Part shown: positions 7,653-17,000 of the stretch, piece after piece
Position numbering within the stretch: the first letter of the stretch is position 1
Layout of the letters: the number at the start of each line of letters is the position of its first letter
From: JARRNE01 sp963824085
GTDB taxonomy: Bacteria > Pseudomonadota > Gammaproteobacteria > Chromatiales > Chromatiaceae
DNA length: 64,000 nucleotides
Direction: 5' to 3'
Assembly (NCBI GenBank): GCA_963824085.1
Contig: CAWGNT010000017.1
Span: 62,001 to 126,000, forward strand
Made by a program: the position numbers and the translations under genes
Notes under the pieces: generated by a model
Told to the model about the DNA's origin: nothing
What the model saw: only the letters and a program-made list of their open reading frames with translations
The model's database searches: none

Positions 7653-10241
7653 GTGTACGCGGAATTTTACGGATTTTCCCGCGAGCCATTCAGCTTGAGT
7701 CCGGATCCGCGGTTTTGTTACCGGCATCCGACCTTTGCCAAGGCCAAGGCGTATTTCGAGTTTGCCATTCATCGCGGTGAGGGTTTCGTCGTCGTAACCG
7801 GCCGACCGGGGACAGGAAAGACGACCCTCGTGCACGACCTCGTCAGCGACTTGCGCAAGTCATTGCGACTGGTCGCGCGCATTGACAAGACCCAGGTCGA
7901 GGCCGACGACCTCTTACGGCTGGTCGCCTATGCCTTCGATGTCAATCCGCAAGGACTCGACAAAGCCACCTTGTTGACCGCGCTGGAGCAGTTTCTGCTT
8001 CACAAGGTGAATCCAGGGAATGCCGCGATTCTTATCGTCGACGAGGCCCAGAACCTGCCGTCGAACGCGTTGGAAGAGCTTCGTCTGGTGACGAATCTGT
8101 GTCACGACACGCATCCGCTCGTTCAGATCTTTCTCGTGGGCCAAGAGGCCTTGCGCGCGAAGATACGATCGCCCAGCCTCGAGCAGCTGCACCAACGGGT
8201 CGTGGCCTCTTGTCATCTTGATCCCCTCAACGCCGTCGAGACGCGCGGCTACGTTGAGCACCGTCTGCTCTGCGCCGAATGGTCCGGCGACCCCGTGATA
8301 AGAGGGGACGCCCTCGGCGTGGTCTTCTCGGCCACCTCCGGTATTCCCAGATTGGTCAACAAGTTTTGCGCGCGGCTCCTCGTGCATGGGTACGTGGAAG
8401 GGCGGCACACCTTGACCGAGGAAGACGCGCGTATCGTTCTCGGCGAATTGCGCGACGAGGCGCTCCAGTACGATGAGCAATTCGATCACGGCTTTATCCG
8501 GAGCCTCGGGGTCGAAACGGCCGATCAATCGCTGGCGGATCTGTCGCGCGAAGCGCCATCGCCGCAGCAGCACGCGGACGATGTAGTGATCGCAAGGCCG
8601 GAGGATCGGCCGCCCCAGCAGGAAGTCTGTTGCGTCTCCGAGAATGGTCTGACCGCGACTTCTCCTGATTTGGAGGCGGAAGGTCCTCACGACGGCGAGC
8701 AGACGACAGTGAAGGGGCCGACTGGCAGCGAGCAGCCAGATGGAGACGAGTATCCAACACCGAAAGCGACTCCGGATTCCCTGACCCTCGGGGCCGAGAT
8801 CGAGGGTGAGCGGCGACCGGAAGACGGCTTTCGGCCGTCAGCCCCGCCTGGTGGTGAGGCATGGGGGAGACAGCTCGACAGCGGCCGTGACGGCGACGGG
8901 TTGCCAGAGGCGCTCACGCCGCCTGTACCTTCGTTCGTGGGTGTACCTGAGGAGCGGGTATCGCGTGCTTCCGCCGGCACGGAGGATACTCCCCGGCGAG
9001 CACCGCACGCGCCTCGCGGCCGCAAGACCCGGCGTTGGGTCAGGGGGGCGCTGGCTGCGGCTGTCTCGGTGTCGTTGACCGGCGGTCTCTACGTGCTCGG
9101 GCCTGCCCGAATCGAGTCGTTTGGGGTGCGGGGCCTTGCCTATGTCCGAGACACCGCCGACCGCCTGGCAGCGGAATGGGAGGGAGCAAGCGGAAGACCG
9201 GCGCCGGAAGCCGACGTCGAAACGGACTTGGGACCGGCTGCGGGAGGCGCGGCTTCGGAGCAATCGGTCGCTACCCAGGGGGCTCACGCGACAGCAGGTC
9301 CTTCCGTCTCGGTCGGTGCTGGAACTGGCGATCAGCGCGAACGGGACTCAGCGGCACGCGACTTGGCGAGCGAAGCGGGTGCCGCTGTACCGGGTATGGA
9401 CGATGATGTCGGATCTGGGCATGGCGCGTCGGCACGGCCAGTCGCCGAGGCGCCGACCGTGGGCGGCGATGAATCCCCCGACAACCGAGTGCCGAGCGCA
9501 TCGTTTGTGCAGCAAGCTACCGTTGTACCGGGCGCGCAGACACCGGACCCTCATCCGTTTTCGCTTCCAGTATCCGATGCCGAGGGGGGCGAGCAGTCCG
9601 TCGGAACGCCGATGGGCGGCCTGTCCGATCTGGACTCCCCGGCTTCGAGCCGGACGGCAGGGGTGGCGGACATGAGCCCCACGTTCCATGGGCGTGAGCG
9701 ACCCGCGCGCGACGAGCATCTGGCAACTACTTCCGCCGGGCAGCCCGTAGGTTCTGGTACGGGGCATGAAGATGCCGCGGACGCGGCGATCTTCGAGCCA
9801 GTTTCGAAGTCTTCTGCTGCGGAGGTCGACCCGCTCGATGAGCAGTTGCGCGCAGCGGGACTGCCTGTCGAACGGGCTCTTCAGGGGGATCTGACGCTGA
9901 ATCTCCAGGGGGAGATCCAGTTCGCGGTGGACAGCGCGACTGTGCCTGAGGCGGCCTACGGCACGCTTCACCGTTTGGCTGAGGTTCTTGTCAAGTTCCC
10001 GAGAGCGACGCTCCGGGTAATCGGCCATACAGACCATCTGGGCGCGCCTGACTACAATAGGAGATTATCCCTCCGACGAGCCGAGGCGGTGGCCGGTTAC
10101 TTGGAGCGGCAAGGCGTCTCGATGAGCCGCATTTCGGTGGAGGGACGCGGAGAAGAGGGCTCCCACAATACGGAACCCGGCGATGGCGCCGCGTTGCTCG
10201 CAAATGACCGTCGAATCGATGTGGTGATACGGCGCGAGTGA
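7653..10241 (+). CDS. ExeA/GspA-type AAA ATPase fused to a C-terminal OmpA-like domain
   Basis: An 862-residue inner-membrane ATPase that should anchor to peptidoglycan. Residues ~1-270 are an ExeA-like AAA domain: YGFSREPFSLSPDP, Walker A GRPGTGKTT (50-58) and Walker B ILIVDEAQN (~126-134). An acidic, Pro-rich linker leads to one membrane segment (~465-485) after RKTRRW. A long low-complexity periplasmic stretch follows, then an OmpA-like domain (~745-862) with NRRLSLRRAEAVAGYL (~802-817). GTG 7653 has GGAGG seven bases upstream. ExeA proteins help assemble secretin machinery across the wall, and related ATPases accompany exopolysaccharide export. No secretion genes adjoin it, so its machine is unknown. 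Confidence 0.8.
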   Translation: MYAEFYGFSREPFSLSPDPRFCYRHPTFAKAKAYFEFAIHRGEGFVVVTGRPGTGKTTLVHDLVSDLRKSLRLVARIDKTQVEADDLLRLVAYAFDVNPQGLDKATLLTALEQFLLHKVNPGNAAILIVDEAQNLPSNALEELRLVTNLCHDTHPLVQIFLVGQEALRAKIRSPSLEQLHQRVVASCHLDPLNAVETRGYVEHRLLCAEWSGDPVIRGDALGVVFSATSGIPRLVNKFCARLLVHGYVEGRHTLTEEDARIVLGELRDEALQYDEQFDHGFIRSLGVETADQSLADLSREAPSPQQHADDVVIARPEDRPPQQEVCCVSENGLTATSPDLEAEGPHDGEQTTVKGPTGSEQPDGDEYPTPKATPDSLTLGAEIEGERRPEDGFRPSAPPGGEAWGRQLDSGRDGDGLPEALTPPVPSFVGVPEERVSRASAGTEDTPRRAPHAPRGRKTRRWVRGALAAAVSVSLTGGLYVLGPARIESFGVRGLAYVRDTADRLAAEWEGASGRPAPEADVETDLGPAAGGAASEQSVATQGAHATAGPSVSVGAGTGDQRERDSAARDLASEAGAAVPGMDDDVGSGHGASARPVAEAPTVGGDESPDNRVPSASFVQQATVVPGAQTPDPHPFSLPVSDAEGGEQSVGTPMGGLSDLDSPASSRTAGVADMSPTFHGRERPARDEHLATTSAGQPVGSGTGHEDAADAAIFEPVSKSSAAEVDPLDEQLRAAGLPVERALQGDLTLNLQGEIQFAVDSATVPEAAYGTLHRLAEVLVKFPRATLRVIGHTDHLGAPDYNRRLSLRRAEAVAGYLERQGVSMSRISVEGRGEEGSHNTEPGDGAALLANDRRIDVVIRRE

Positions 10242-10378
10242 GTATTGACTTCTGTTGTCGCGCAAGTACCCGGCGAGGTAAGCCAGGCTCGGGCTTCGAC
10301 CTCACCGCCCGTACGCCACTGGGGCGGTAGATCCGCCCACAGCGACACATCTAGACCCGTCAAGCCTGCCGCGGTACG

Positions 10379-10405
10379 GAGGCTGTCTCGCAGGGCGACA
10401 GCCTC
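10379..10405. terminator. Perfect 9-bp hairpin between convergent genes
   Basis: GAGGCTGTC and GACAGCCTC pair around a nine-base loop, between the ATPase gene (plus) and sodB (minus). There is no clear T-run on either side, so this is only a possible bidirectional terminator. Confidence 0.35.
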
Positions 10406-10458
10406 AATGCCGGCTGGGGGGCGCGCCGCGCGGCCGGAAGTAGCGGGTCGGCGGCGCC

Positions 10459-11040
10459 TCAGGCGGCATAGTTCTGGGCGACGAAATCCCAGTTGACGAT
10501 CTTCCAGATCTCCTCCAGGTACTTCGGACGGGCGTTCCGATAGTCGATGTAGTAGGCGTGCTCCCACACGTCGACCGTCAGCAGGGCGGTCTTGCCCGAA
10601 GTCATTGGGGTCCCCGCATTGGAGGTGTTGACGATCTCGACAGAGCCGTCGCCGTTCTTCACGAGCCAGGTCCAGCCCGATCCGAAGTTGGTAGCGGCGG
10701 ACTGAGCGAACTGCTTCTTGAGCTCGTCGAACGAACCGAACTTGCCCTTGATCGCATCGCCCAGGGCGCCGGAGGGCTCGCCGCCCCCGTTGGGGCTAAG
10801 GCAGTTCCAGTAAAAGGTGTGATTCCAGACTTGGGCGGCATTATTGAAGATTCCGCCGGAGGCATTCTTGATGATGTCCTCGAGCGACATGCTCTCGAAC
10901 TCGGTACCTGGGACTAGATTGTTAAGGTTGTTGACGTAGGTCTGGTGGTGCTTTCCGTAGTGATACTCGATGGTCTCGGAGGAAATTACGGGCTCGAGGG
11001 CATTCTTGTCGTACGGAAGTGCGGGCAGCTCATGTGCCAT
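10459..11040 (-). CDS. sodB: Superoxide dismutase [Fe]
   Basis: Cytoplasmic iron superoxide dismutase of 193 residues, converting superoxide to hydrogen peroxide and oxygen. Metal ligands sit at the E. coli SodB positions: His27 (EYHYGKHH), His74 (AAQVWNHTFYW), Asp157 and His161 (DVWEHAYYIDY). Gln70 in the AAQVWNH motif is typical of the Fe type. An AGGAGA ribosome-binding site precedes ATG 11040. The gene is divergent from hyuB and monocistronic by layout. Confidence 0.96.
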   Translation of the reverse strand: MAHELPALPYDKNALEPVISSETIEYHYGKHHQTYVNNLNNLVPGTEFESMSLEDIIKNASGGIFNNAAQVWNHTFYWNCLSPNGGGEPSGALGDAIKGKFGSFDELKKQFAQSAATNFGSGWTWLVKNGDGSVEIVNTSNAGTPMTSGKTALLTVDVWEHAYYIDYRNARPKYLEEIWKIVNWDFVAQNYAA

Positions 11041-11198
11041 GTCGGTTGTCTCCTAAAGTTTCTACTGGCAGTTGGAACGTATGCGCGGAGCGGTCGAACC
11101 TCAACCGCCCGGCGCGTGTCCCAGCAAAATACTTGACAAAAGAACGCCGAATTCTAGGAACCCTTGTGGGGTTTCGCAACCGGTGGTCCGGTGCGACC

Positions 11199-12791
11199 AT
11201 GGCGACTTTGGCGAACTTGGCCGGGGCCGACGTCGTGAATCCGATCGAGCTGAGCATCTTCGCGAGCCGTCTTGAGGCGGTCTGCGACGAGATGGGGGCG
11301 GTGCTTCGCAGCGCCGCGTTTTCTCCCAATATCCGCGACCGGCTCGACTTCTCCTGCGCGGTCTTTGATGCGGCCGGCGAGCTCTGCGCGCAGGCTGCAC
11401 ACATCCCGGTGCACCTGGGCAGCATGGCGTTTGCGATGGCTGGTCTGGTGGCGCGCCTGCAGTGGGCCGAAGGCGACATGGCCATCCTCAACGACCCTTT
11501 CTTGGGCGGCACTCACCTGCCGGACGTCACCCTCATCGCTCCGGTATTTGCCGCTGGCGAGTTGGTCGGGTTCGTGGTCAACCGTGCCCATCATGCGGAC
11601 ATCGGCGCGAGCGCGCCGGGATGCATGCCGATCTCAAAGTCCCTCCATGAGGAGGGGCAGATCATCGAGCCGACCCACCTGATCAGACGATACGACCTGG
11701 ACGAGGCCAAGCTGAGCGCAATCGTGGCCAAGACCCGTAATCTTACGGATTCGCGCGGGGACTTCTTCGCTCAGATCAGCGCGAACCGGGCGGGGGCTGC
11801 CCGGCTCAAGGAGCTGATTGCGCGGACGGGACTCGCTCGGTTCCGCGACGGACTCAGTGCGCTCAACGGCTACGGCGAGCGCCTTGCGACGCATGCCCTG
11901 AGCGAGATCCCGGCAGGAGAGTATCGGTTCCAGGACTGGATGGACGATGACGGACAGGGAAATCAGGACATCCCCATTCGTGCCCGCATCGAGATTAGGG
12001 AGGGCTTCGCGCACGTCGACTTCACGGGGACTGCCGCTCAGGTTTCCGGCAACATCAACTGTCCCTTGTCGGTGGCCGCGGCGGCAGTTCTGTATGTCTT
12101 TCGCTGTCTCATGCCACCTCAGACCCCAGCCTGCGCCGGCAGCTTCCGGCCCGTGAGCCTTTTCGCGCCGGAGGGGTCCCTGCTGAACGCCCGCTATCCG
12201 GCGGCGGTCGCGGCAGGAAACGTGGAGACCAGCACTCGTGTGGTCGACGTGATCCTGGGGGCACTTGCCCAAGCCCTGCCTGAGCGTATTCCAGCGGCTA
12301 GCCACGGGACTATGAACAACATCGCCATGGGGAGCGGCGCCGCGGGGGCCGGCTGGGACTACTACGAGACCATCGGTGGCGGCATGGGTGCCGGCGCTTG
12401 CGGCGGCGGGCTTTCCGGGGTTCAGACACACATGACCAATACCCTGAACACCCCGATCGAGGTGCTGGAGGCCCGCTTCCCGTTGCGCGTTACGCAGTAT
12501 GGGATTCGGCGTGGTTCCGGCGGTGCCGGCCAGCGCTGCGGGGGCGACGGACTGGTGCGGGAGCTCGAGTTCTTGGCTCCGGCCAGCGTCGCCCTGCTCA
12601 CCGAGCGCCGTACCCGCCGGCCCTGGGGCTGTGCCGGCGGCGAGCCGGGCGCGCCGGGTCGAAACTTGCTCAACGGCCGGGAGCTCCCTGGTAAGGCTGC
12701 GGTGGAGGTTGTTGCTGGGGACCGCTTGCGCGTCGAGACCCCTGGCGGCGGTGGTTGGGGTAGTCCGGTCGGGGGCGCACGCGAGGAGTAA
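11199..12791 (+). CDS. hyuB: Hydantoinase B / oxoprolinase subunit family protein
   Basis: A 530-residue member of the HyuB family, one subunit of N-methylhydantoinase/5-oxoprolinase-type ATP-dependent hydrolases. Supporting blocks are VNPIELSIFASRLEAVCDEM, DFSCAVFDAAGELCAQAAHI, AILNDPFLGGTHLPDVTLI and the C-terminal VETPGGGGWGSP. The frame is open to 11019, but ATG 11199 matches the family N-terminus. HyuA usually lies next to HyuB, but here no hyuA is present; upstream is divergent sodB. Five bases separate it from the amidotransferase gene, indicating co-transcription. The substrate is not predictable. Confidence 0.85.
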   Translation: MATLANLAGADVVNPIELSIFASRLEAVCDEMGAVLRSAAFSPNIRDRLDFSCAVFDAAGELCAQAAHIPVHLGSMAFAMAGLVARLQWAEGDMAILNDPFLGGTHLPDVTLIAPVFAAGELVGFVVNRAHHADIGASAPGCMPISKSLHEEGQIIEPTHLIRRYDLDEAKLSAIVAKTRNLTDSRGDFFAQISANRAGAARLKELIARTGLARFRDGLSALNGYGERLATHALSEIPAGEYRFQDWMDDDGQGNQDIPIRARIEIREGFAHVDFTGTAAQVSGNINCPLSVAAAAVLYVFRCLMPPQTPACAGSFRPVSLFAPEGSLLNARYPAAVAAGNVETSTRVVDVILGALAQALPERIPAASHGTMNNIAMGSGAAGAGWDYYETIGGGMGAGACGGGLSGVQTHMTNTLNTPIEVLEARFPLRVTQYGIRRGSGGAGQRCGGDGLVRELEFLAPASVALLTERRTRRPWGCAGGEPGAPGRNLLNGRELPGKAAVEVVAGDRLRVETPGGGGWGSPVGGAREE

Positions 12792-12796
12792 CGGTC

Positions 12797-14581
12797 ATGT
12801 GCGGCATTTGCGGGGAGCTGCGGTGGGACGGCCAACCGGCCGATCTGGGGGCGCTCGCGGGGATGATGGAGCAGCTCGAGCGGCGCGGACCCGATCACGG
12901 GGGGGGCTACAGCGACGGATCGCTCGGTTTCGGTCACCGCCGGCTCTCGATCATCGACCTCTCGCTTCGCTCGAATCAACCAATGGTCGACTCGGAGCTT
13001 GGGCTCGCCCTCGTCTTCAACGGCACAATCTACAACTACAAGGACCTGCGCCGTGAGCTCGAGGGCAAGGGCTACCGCTTCTTCTCCGAAGGAGACACCG
13101 AGATCATCCTCAAGGCCTGGCATGCCTGGGGTGAGGCGTGCGTAGAGCGGTTGCACGGCATGTTCGCCTTCGCGATCTGGGATCTGGGCAGACGCGTTTT
13201 GTTCCTGGCGCGCGATCGCTTTGGCATCAAGCCGCTCTACTGGACACGCGACAACGCTCGCTTCCGTTTCGCCTCCAGCACCCAGGCCCTCTTGGAGGGC
13301 GGGGGGGTGGACACGGCGATCGACCCGGTGGCACTTCATCATCTGTTTACGCTCCACGCGGTTGTCCCGGCGCCGCGAACGATCCTTTGCGGCGTGCGCA
13401 AGCTTGCTCCGGGCCATTGGCTGCGCATCTCGGCGGACGGGCAGCAGACGGGGTGCCGATACTGGCGGCTTAACGCGACTCGGCCGAACCGATCGCTGGA
13501 TGAAGGTGTGTGGCTGGAGTCGATCCACGACGCCTTGCGGCAAGCGGTCAAATCCCATAACGACATTGCGGACGTACCGGTCGGCGTGCTGCTCTCAGGC
13601 GGCCTGGACTCGAGCCTGTTGGTGGCCTTGTTGGCGGAGGCGGGCGTCGCCGATCTGCGTACATTCTCGGTCGGATTTGAGGACACGCCGGAAGAGGCGG
13701 GGAGCGAGTTCGAGTATTCGGACCTGGTCGTGGAGCGTTATGCGACCCGCCATCGTAAGCTCCGCGTGCCGAACTCAGAGGTGCTATGGCGTCTTCCGGA
13801 GGCGGTGGATGCCATGGCGGAGCCCATGTTCGGTCAGGATGCGGTCGCCTTCTACCTGCTAGGCGAGCAGGTGAGCCGCGAGATCAAGGTAGTGCAGTCC
13901 GGGCAAGGGGCGGATGAGGTCTTCGGAGGCTATTTTTGGTACCCGCGGATCGCGGCGGAAATGCGAGGCGATTGGCTGGATCGTTTTCGCAAGCATTACT
14001 TCGACCGCGATCACGATGAGTACCTGAGGTTGGTGACTGAGCCCTACGGCGGCGAAGATCACAGCTCCGCTCTGATCTCCCGTCTCCTCTCCGAACCTGG
14101 CGCCGACGAGCTGATGGACGCGGTGCTGCGACTCGACGTCACGACACTGATCGTGGACGATCCGGTGAAACGCGTGGACAACATGACAATGGCCTGGGGT
14201 CTCGAGGCACGGGTGCCCTTTCTGGACGATCAGCTGGTGGAGCTCGCGGCTCGCTGCCCGCCAGAGCTGAAGTTGCGCGACGGCGGCAAGTACCCGCTCA
14301 AGGCGATGGCGCGCGGCTTGCTGCCCGACGCCGTGATCGACCGTCCGAAGGGCTATTTTCCGATGCCTGCCCTGAAGTACGTGCGGGGAGAGTTCCTCAC
14401 CATGATGCGCGATCTGTTAAGCGCGCGTGCTTGTCGCGAGCGCGGACTTTACCGACGGGACTATGTCGACATGCTGCTAGCCGCTCCCGACATGCACCAT
14501 ACCCGCATCATGGGCAACAAGGTTTGGCACCTGGCTTTATTGGAGCTTTGGCTGCAGCGCCACGTAGACGTCTCGACTTGA
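12797..14581 (+). CDS. Asparagine-synthase-like amidotransferase, N-acetylglutaminylglutamine amide type
   Basis: A 594-residue glutamine amidotransferase. The class II glutaminase domain begins MCGICGELRWDG, with Cys2 as nucleophile after Met removal, and the synthetase domain has the PPi loop LLSGGLDSSLLVA. The MCGICGEL start, DSELGLALVFNGTIYNY and DTAIDPVALHH resemble the amidotransferase for the osmolyte N-acetylglutaminylglutamine amide (NAGGN) more than ordinary AsnB. In NAGGN loci it is paired with a fused acetyltransferase/ligase and a peptidase; neither is seen here. Assignment to NAGGN rather than asparagine synthesis is therefore probable, not proven. Confidence 0.75.
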   Translation: MCGICGELRWDGQPADLGALAGMMEQLERRGPDHGGGYSDGSLGFGHRRLSIIDLSLRSNQPMVDSELGLALVFNGTIYNYKDLRRELEGKGYRFFSEGDTEIILKAWHAWGEACVERLHGMFAFAIWDLGRRVLFLARDRFGIKPLYWTRDNARFRFASSTQALLEGGGVDTAIDPVALHHLFTLHAVVPAPRTILCGVRKLAPGHWLRISADGQQTGCRYWRLNATRPNRSLDEGVWLESIHDALRQAVKSHNDIADVPVGVLLSGGLDSSLLVALLAEAGVADLRTFSVGFEDTPEEAGSEFEYSDLVVERYATRHRKLRVPNSEVLWRLPEAVDAMAEPMFGQDAVAFYLLGEQVSREIKVVQSGQGADEVFGGYFWYPRIAAEMRGDWLDRFRKHYFDRDHDEYLRLVTEPYGGEDHSSALISRLLSEPGADELMDAVLRLDVTTLIVDDPVKRVDNMTMAWGLEARVPFLDDQLVELAARCPPELKLRDGGKYPLKAMARGLLPDAVIDRPKGYFPMPALKYVRGEFLTMMRDLLSARACRERGLYRRDYVDMLLAAPDMHHTRIMGNKVWHLALLELWLQRHVDVST

Positions 14582-14647
14582 AAAGGGGCGGGCCGTCCCG
14601 ACCTCTTGAGTCGTCTGCGAACATTAGGTCTTTTCCCGAGGTAAGCG

Positions 14648-14998
14648 ATGGACGTACTTGAGCGTATCGATGAGCAAGTGAAAACCAACCCGGTGGTCAT
14701 CTATATGAAGGGGACCCCTCAGTTTCCGATGTGCGGATTCTCGATGCGAGCCGCAGCCGCCCTCCAGGAATGTGGCGTCCCCTTTGCGTACGTCAACGTC
14801 CTGCAGGACCCCGAGATCTTTGAAAACCTGCCACGTTACGCCGACTGGCCGACGTTCCCTCAGATCTATATCGACAGTGAGCTGGTCGGCGGTTGTGACA
14901 TCACATTGGAGCTGCATGCGAAGGGTGAGCTCCAAAAGATGATGACGGATGCGGCGCAGAAAGCGGCGGCAGCGGACAGCGGGGCGGCGACCGGCTGA
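14648..14998 (+). CDS. grxD: Monothiol glutaredoxin, Grx4 family
   Basis: CGFS-type monothiol glutaredoxin of 116 residues that binds and delivers [2Fe-2S] clusters, often with BolA proteins. The active site CGFS is at residues 29-32 after YMKGTPQFP, followed by TFPQIYIDSELVGGCDI, which contains the cis-Pro and the glutathione-binding GGCD. A GAGG ribosome-binding site lies upstream of ATG 14648. It sits 66 bases after the amidotransferase gene. Confidence 0.95.
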   Translation: MDVLERIDEQVKTNPVVIYMKGTPQFPMCGFSMRAAAALQECGVPFAYVNVLQDPEIFENLPRYADWPTFPQIYIDSELVGGCDITLELHAKGELQKMMTDAAQKAAAADSGAATG

Positions 14999-15117
14999 CG
15001 TGCTCGGGCGGGCCGCATGGGGTCCCCGCGGCTGCCTCGCGCCTTCGTGTGAGCGGAAGAGATCTGGGGGGCAGAGCGTCCCGCTTCTCTGCAGTCGGGG
15101 TGCCGCTGACTTAGTCT

Positions 15118-15771
15118 TCAGTCGATGACTCGCTCGCGCTCCCAGGGTCTCACCGGATCCAGCTCCTGCCAGCGATTCACTATCTTGCAGAAGAGCCGTG
15201 CGGTCTGCTCCGCATCGTAGACGGCGGAGTGTGCCTCACCGCTGTCCCAGCCCAGATCGGCCATCTGAGCCGAGCGCGCGAGCACGGTCTGCCCGTACGC
15301 CAGACCCGCGAGCGTGACCGTGTCAAAGACACTGAAGGAGTGGAACGGGTTGCGCTTGAAGCCGGTCCGCTCGACCGCGGCCTTGATGAAGCTCAGATCG
15401 AAAAAGGCGTTGTGCCCGACTAGGATCGCACGATTGCACTCGGTGGCCTTAACGGCCTTGCGGATCGGTGTGAGGATGTGGGTCAATGCGTCTTTTTCGG
15501 GGACGGCATCGCGGAATGGGTGATCCGGGTCGATTTTGTTGAAGGCGAGTGCCCGCGGGTCCATTTCGGAGCCGATAAAGGGTAGCACGTGACAGGACGT
15601 GGTCGGGCCCGGCGTGAGCCGCCCTTCGCGGTCCATCCGAATGATGATCGCCGCGACCTCGAGCAGGGCATGCCGCTGCGGATCGAATCCCGCTGTCTCG
15701 ACGTCCACGACTACCGGCAGGAAACCTCGAAAGCGCTGGCTGATCGTCCGTTTCTTGTCGTCGTCTATCAT
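15118..15771 (-). CDS. rnt: Ribonuclease T
   Basis: DEDDh-family 3'-5' exoribonuclease that trims tRNA and other stable RNA 3' ends. Catalytic residues are visible: DVETAGFD (first Asp and Glu), GHNAFFDLSFI (Asp) and EAHSAVYDAEQTARLF (His and Asp). Starting at ATG 15771 gives 217 residues, close to the 215 of E. coli RNase T. The frame stays open upstream to 16170 but that extension overlaps the divergent TraB gene and is unlikely to be translated. Confidence 0.93.
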   Translation of the reverse strand: MIDDDKKRTISQRFRGFLPVVVDVETAGFDPQRHALLEVAAIIIRMDREGRLTPGPTTSCHVLPFIGSEMDPRALAFNKIDPDHPFRDAVPEKDALTHILTPIRKAVKATECNRAILVGHNAFFDLSFIKAAVERTGFKRNPFHSFSVFDTVTLAGLAYGQTVLARSAQMADLGWDSGEAHSAVYDAEQTARLFCKIVNRWQELDPVRPWERERVID

Positions 15772-15962
15772 CGGCACAGGATAGGTGCGCCGCCGGGAAA
15801 AGCCAAACTGACCTGGCTTTCGGGTGTGTACGTCGGCAAAGTCCGGCCCTTCGGGGCGTCGTTGATCCGCCCCCCACATTGCATCGGTTCTCCGTTCCTT
15901 CTCCAGTGTTGCTATAGTTCGATCCCGATTCTGGGAATGGAGACACGGGAGAACCTGCCACG

Positions 15963-16847
15963 ATGAGGGGCCGCCGTAACGCGCTTCGGGCGATCTGGGT
16001 CCTGTTGGGCCTGCTTTGGGTTGGATTCGCAGCCGCTTCCGGCGTTCCGTTTGACAAGGGGCTCTTGTTTGAGGTGCGCGGCGAGAATGGTAATCCGAAC
16101 TACCTCTTCGGGACCATCCACAGTGAAGATCCGAGGGTCCTTGCCTTGCCGACGCCTGTGCAGGATGCATTCGACGGTGCCCGTGGGTTCGTCATGGAGG
16201 TGATCCCGGATAGTGCCGCCGTCATCAAGTCGATGATGGGAATGGTGTTCACAGATGGGCGGTGCCTCAAGGACGTCATCGGCATGCCGCTCTATTCCGA
16301 CACGCTAAAGGCGATGAAGTCGCGGGGTATGAGCGAGGCCGCGATCAAGGACTTCAAGCCCTGGGCGGTTGTCACCCTGCTCAGCCTCCCGCCCGCGGAA
16401 ACGGGCCAGTTCTTGGATATGCAGCTGTACAAGGATGCCTTGGCGGATGGCAAGGCGGTCACGGGCTTGGAGACGATAGACGAGCAGCTCGGGGTATTCG
16501 ACGACTTGAGCGAGCAGGACCAAATTGCGCTGTTGCGGGAGACCCTTCAGGCACAGGATGAGCTGCCGGAGGTCTTCACGCGGCTGATCGGCGCGTACCT
16601 GGAACGTGACTTGGGAGAGCTGATGCGCCTCAGCGAGCTTTACCTGCAGGGGGGCGACACCGCATTGGCGGAGCGCTTCCGAACGGCGGCATTGGACAGG
16701 CGCAATCGGCGCATGGCAGACCGCTTGACCTCCCTTCTGGAAAAGGGAGGATATTTCGTCGCCGTCGGTGCCTTGCACCTGCCGGGCGAGGGCGGGGTTC
16801 TGCAGCGGCTGGTGGACGCCGGATTCTCAGTTCGAGCGGTTTACTGA
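15963..16847 (+). CDS. TraB/GumN (PrgY) family protein, secreted
   Basis: A 294-residue protein with an N-terminal signal sequence (ALRAIWVLLGLLWVGFAAAS). It carries the TraB/GumN signatures NYLFGTIHSED, KAVTGLETIDEQ and FVAVGALHLPGEGGV. Some members (TIKI/TraB) act as metal-dependent peptidases, with the GTIH and GALHLPG histidines as likely catalytic elements. The target is unknown. It is divergent from rnt. Confidence 0.85.
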   Translation: MRGRRNALRAIWVLLGLLWVGFAAASGVPFDKGLLFEVRGENGNPNYLFGTIHSEDPRVLALPTPVQDAFDGARGFVMEVIPDSAAVIKSMMGMVFTDGRCLKDVIGMPLYSDTLKAMKSRGMSEAAIKDFKPWAVVTLLSLPPAETGQFLDMQLYKDALADGKAVTGLETIDEQLGVFDDLSEQDQIALLRETLQAQDELPEVFTRLIGAYLERDLGELMRLSELYLQGGDTALAERFRTAALDRRNRRMADRLTSLLEKGGYFVAVGALHLPGEGGVLQRLVDAGFSVRAVY

Positions 16848-17000
16848 GGACGGACTAGCGGGGGCGCTTGCGTTTTCCGCTGCGGCGTGCAGCGCACGCT
16901 CGTGCTGGCGGCGAGACTGGCTTGGCGTTTTGGTCACCGCGGGTGTGCTACCATTTCAGGCCTTGGTCTTTCGGATGGGGCGATATGAGGCGAGAGTACC

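Noticed and set aside
15772..16170. N-terminal extension of RNase T
   Set aside because: It overlaps the divergent TraB/GumN gene and exceeds the family length; ATG 15771 gives 217 residues.
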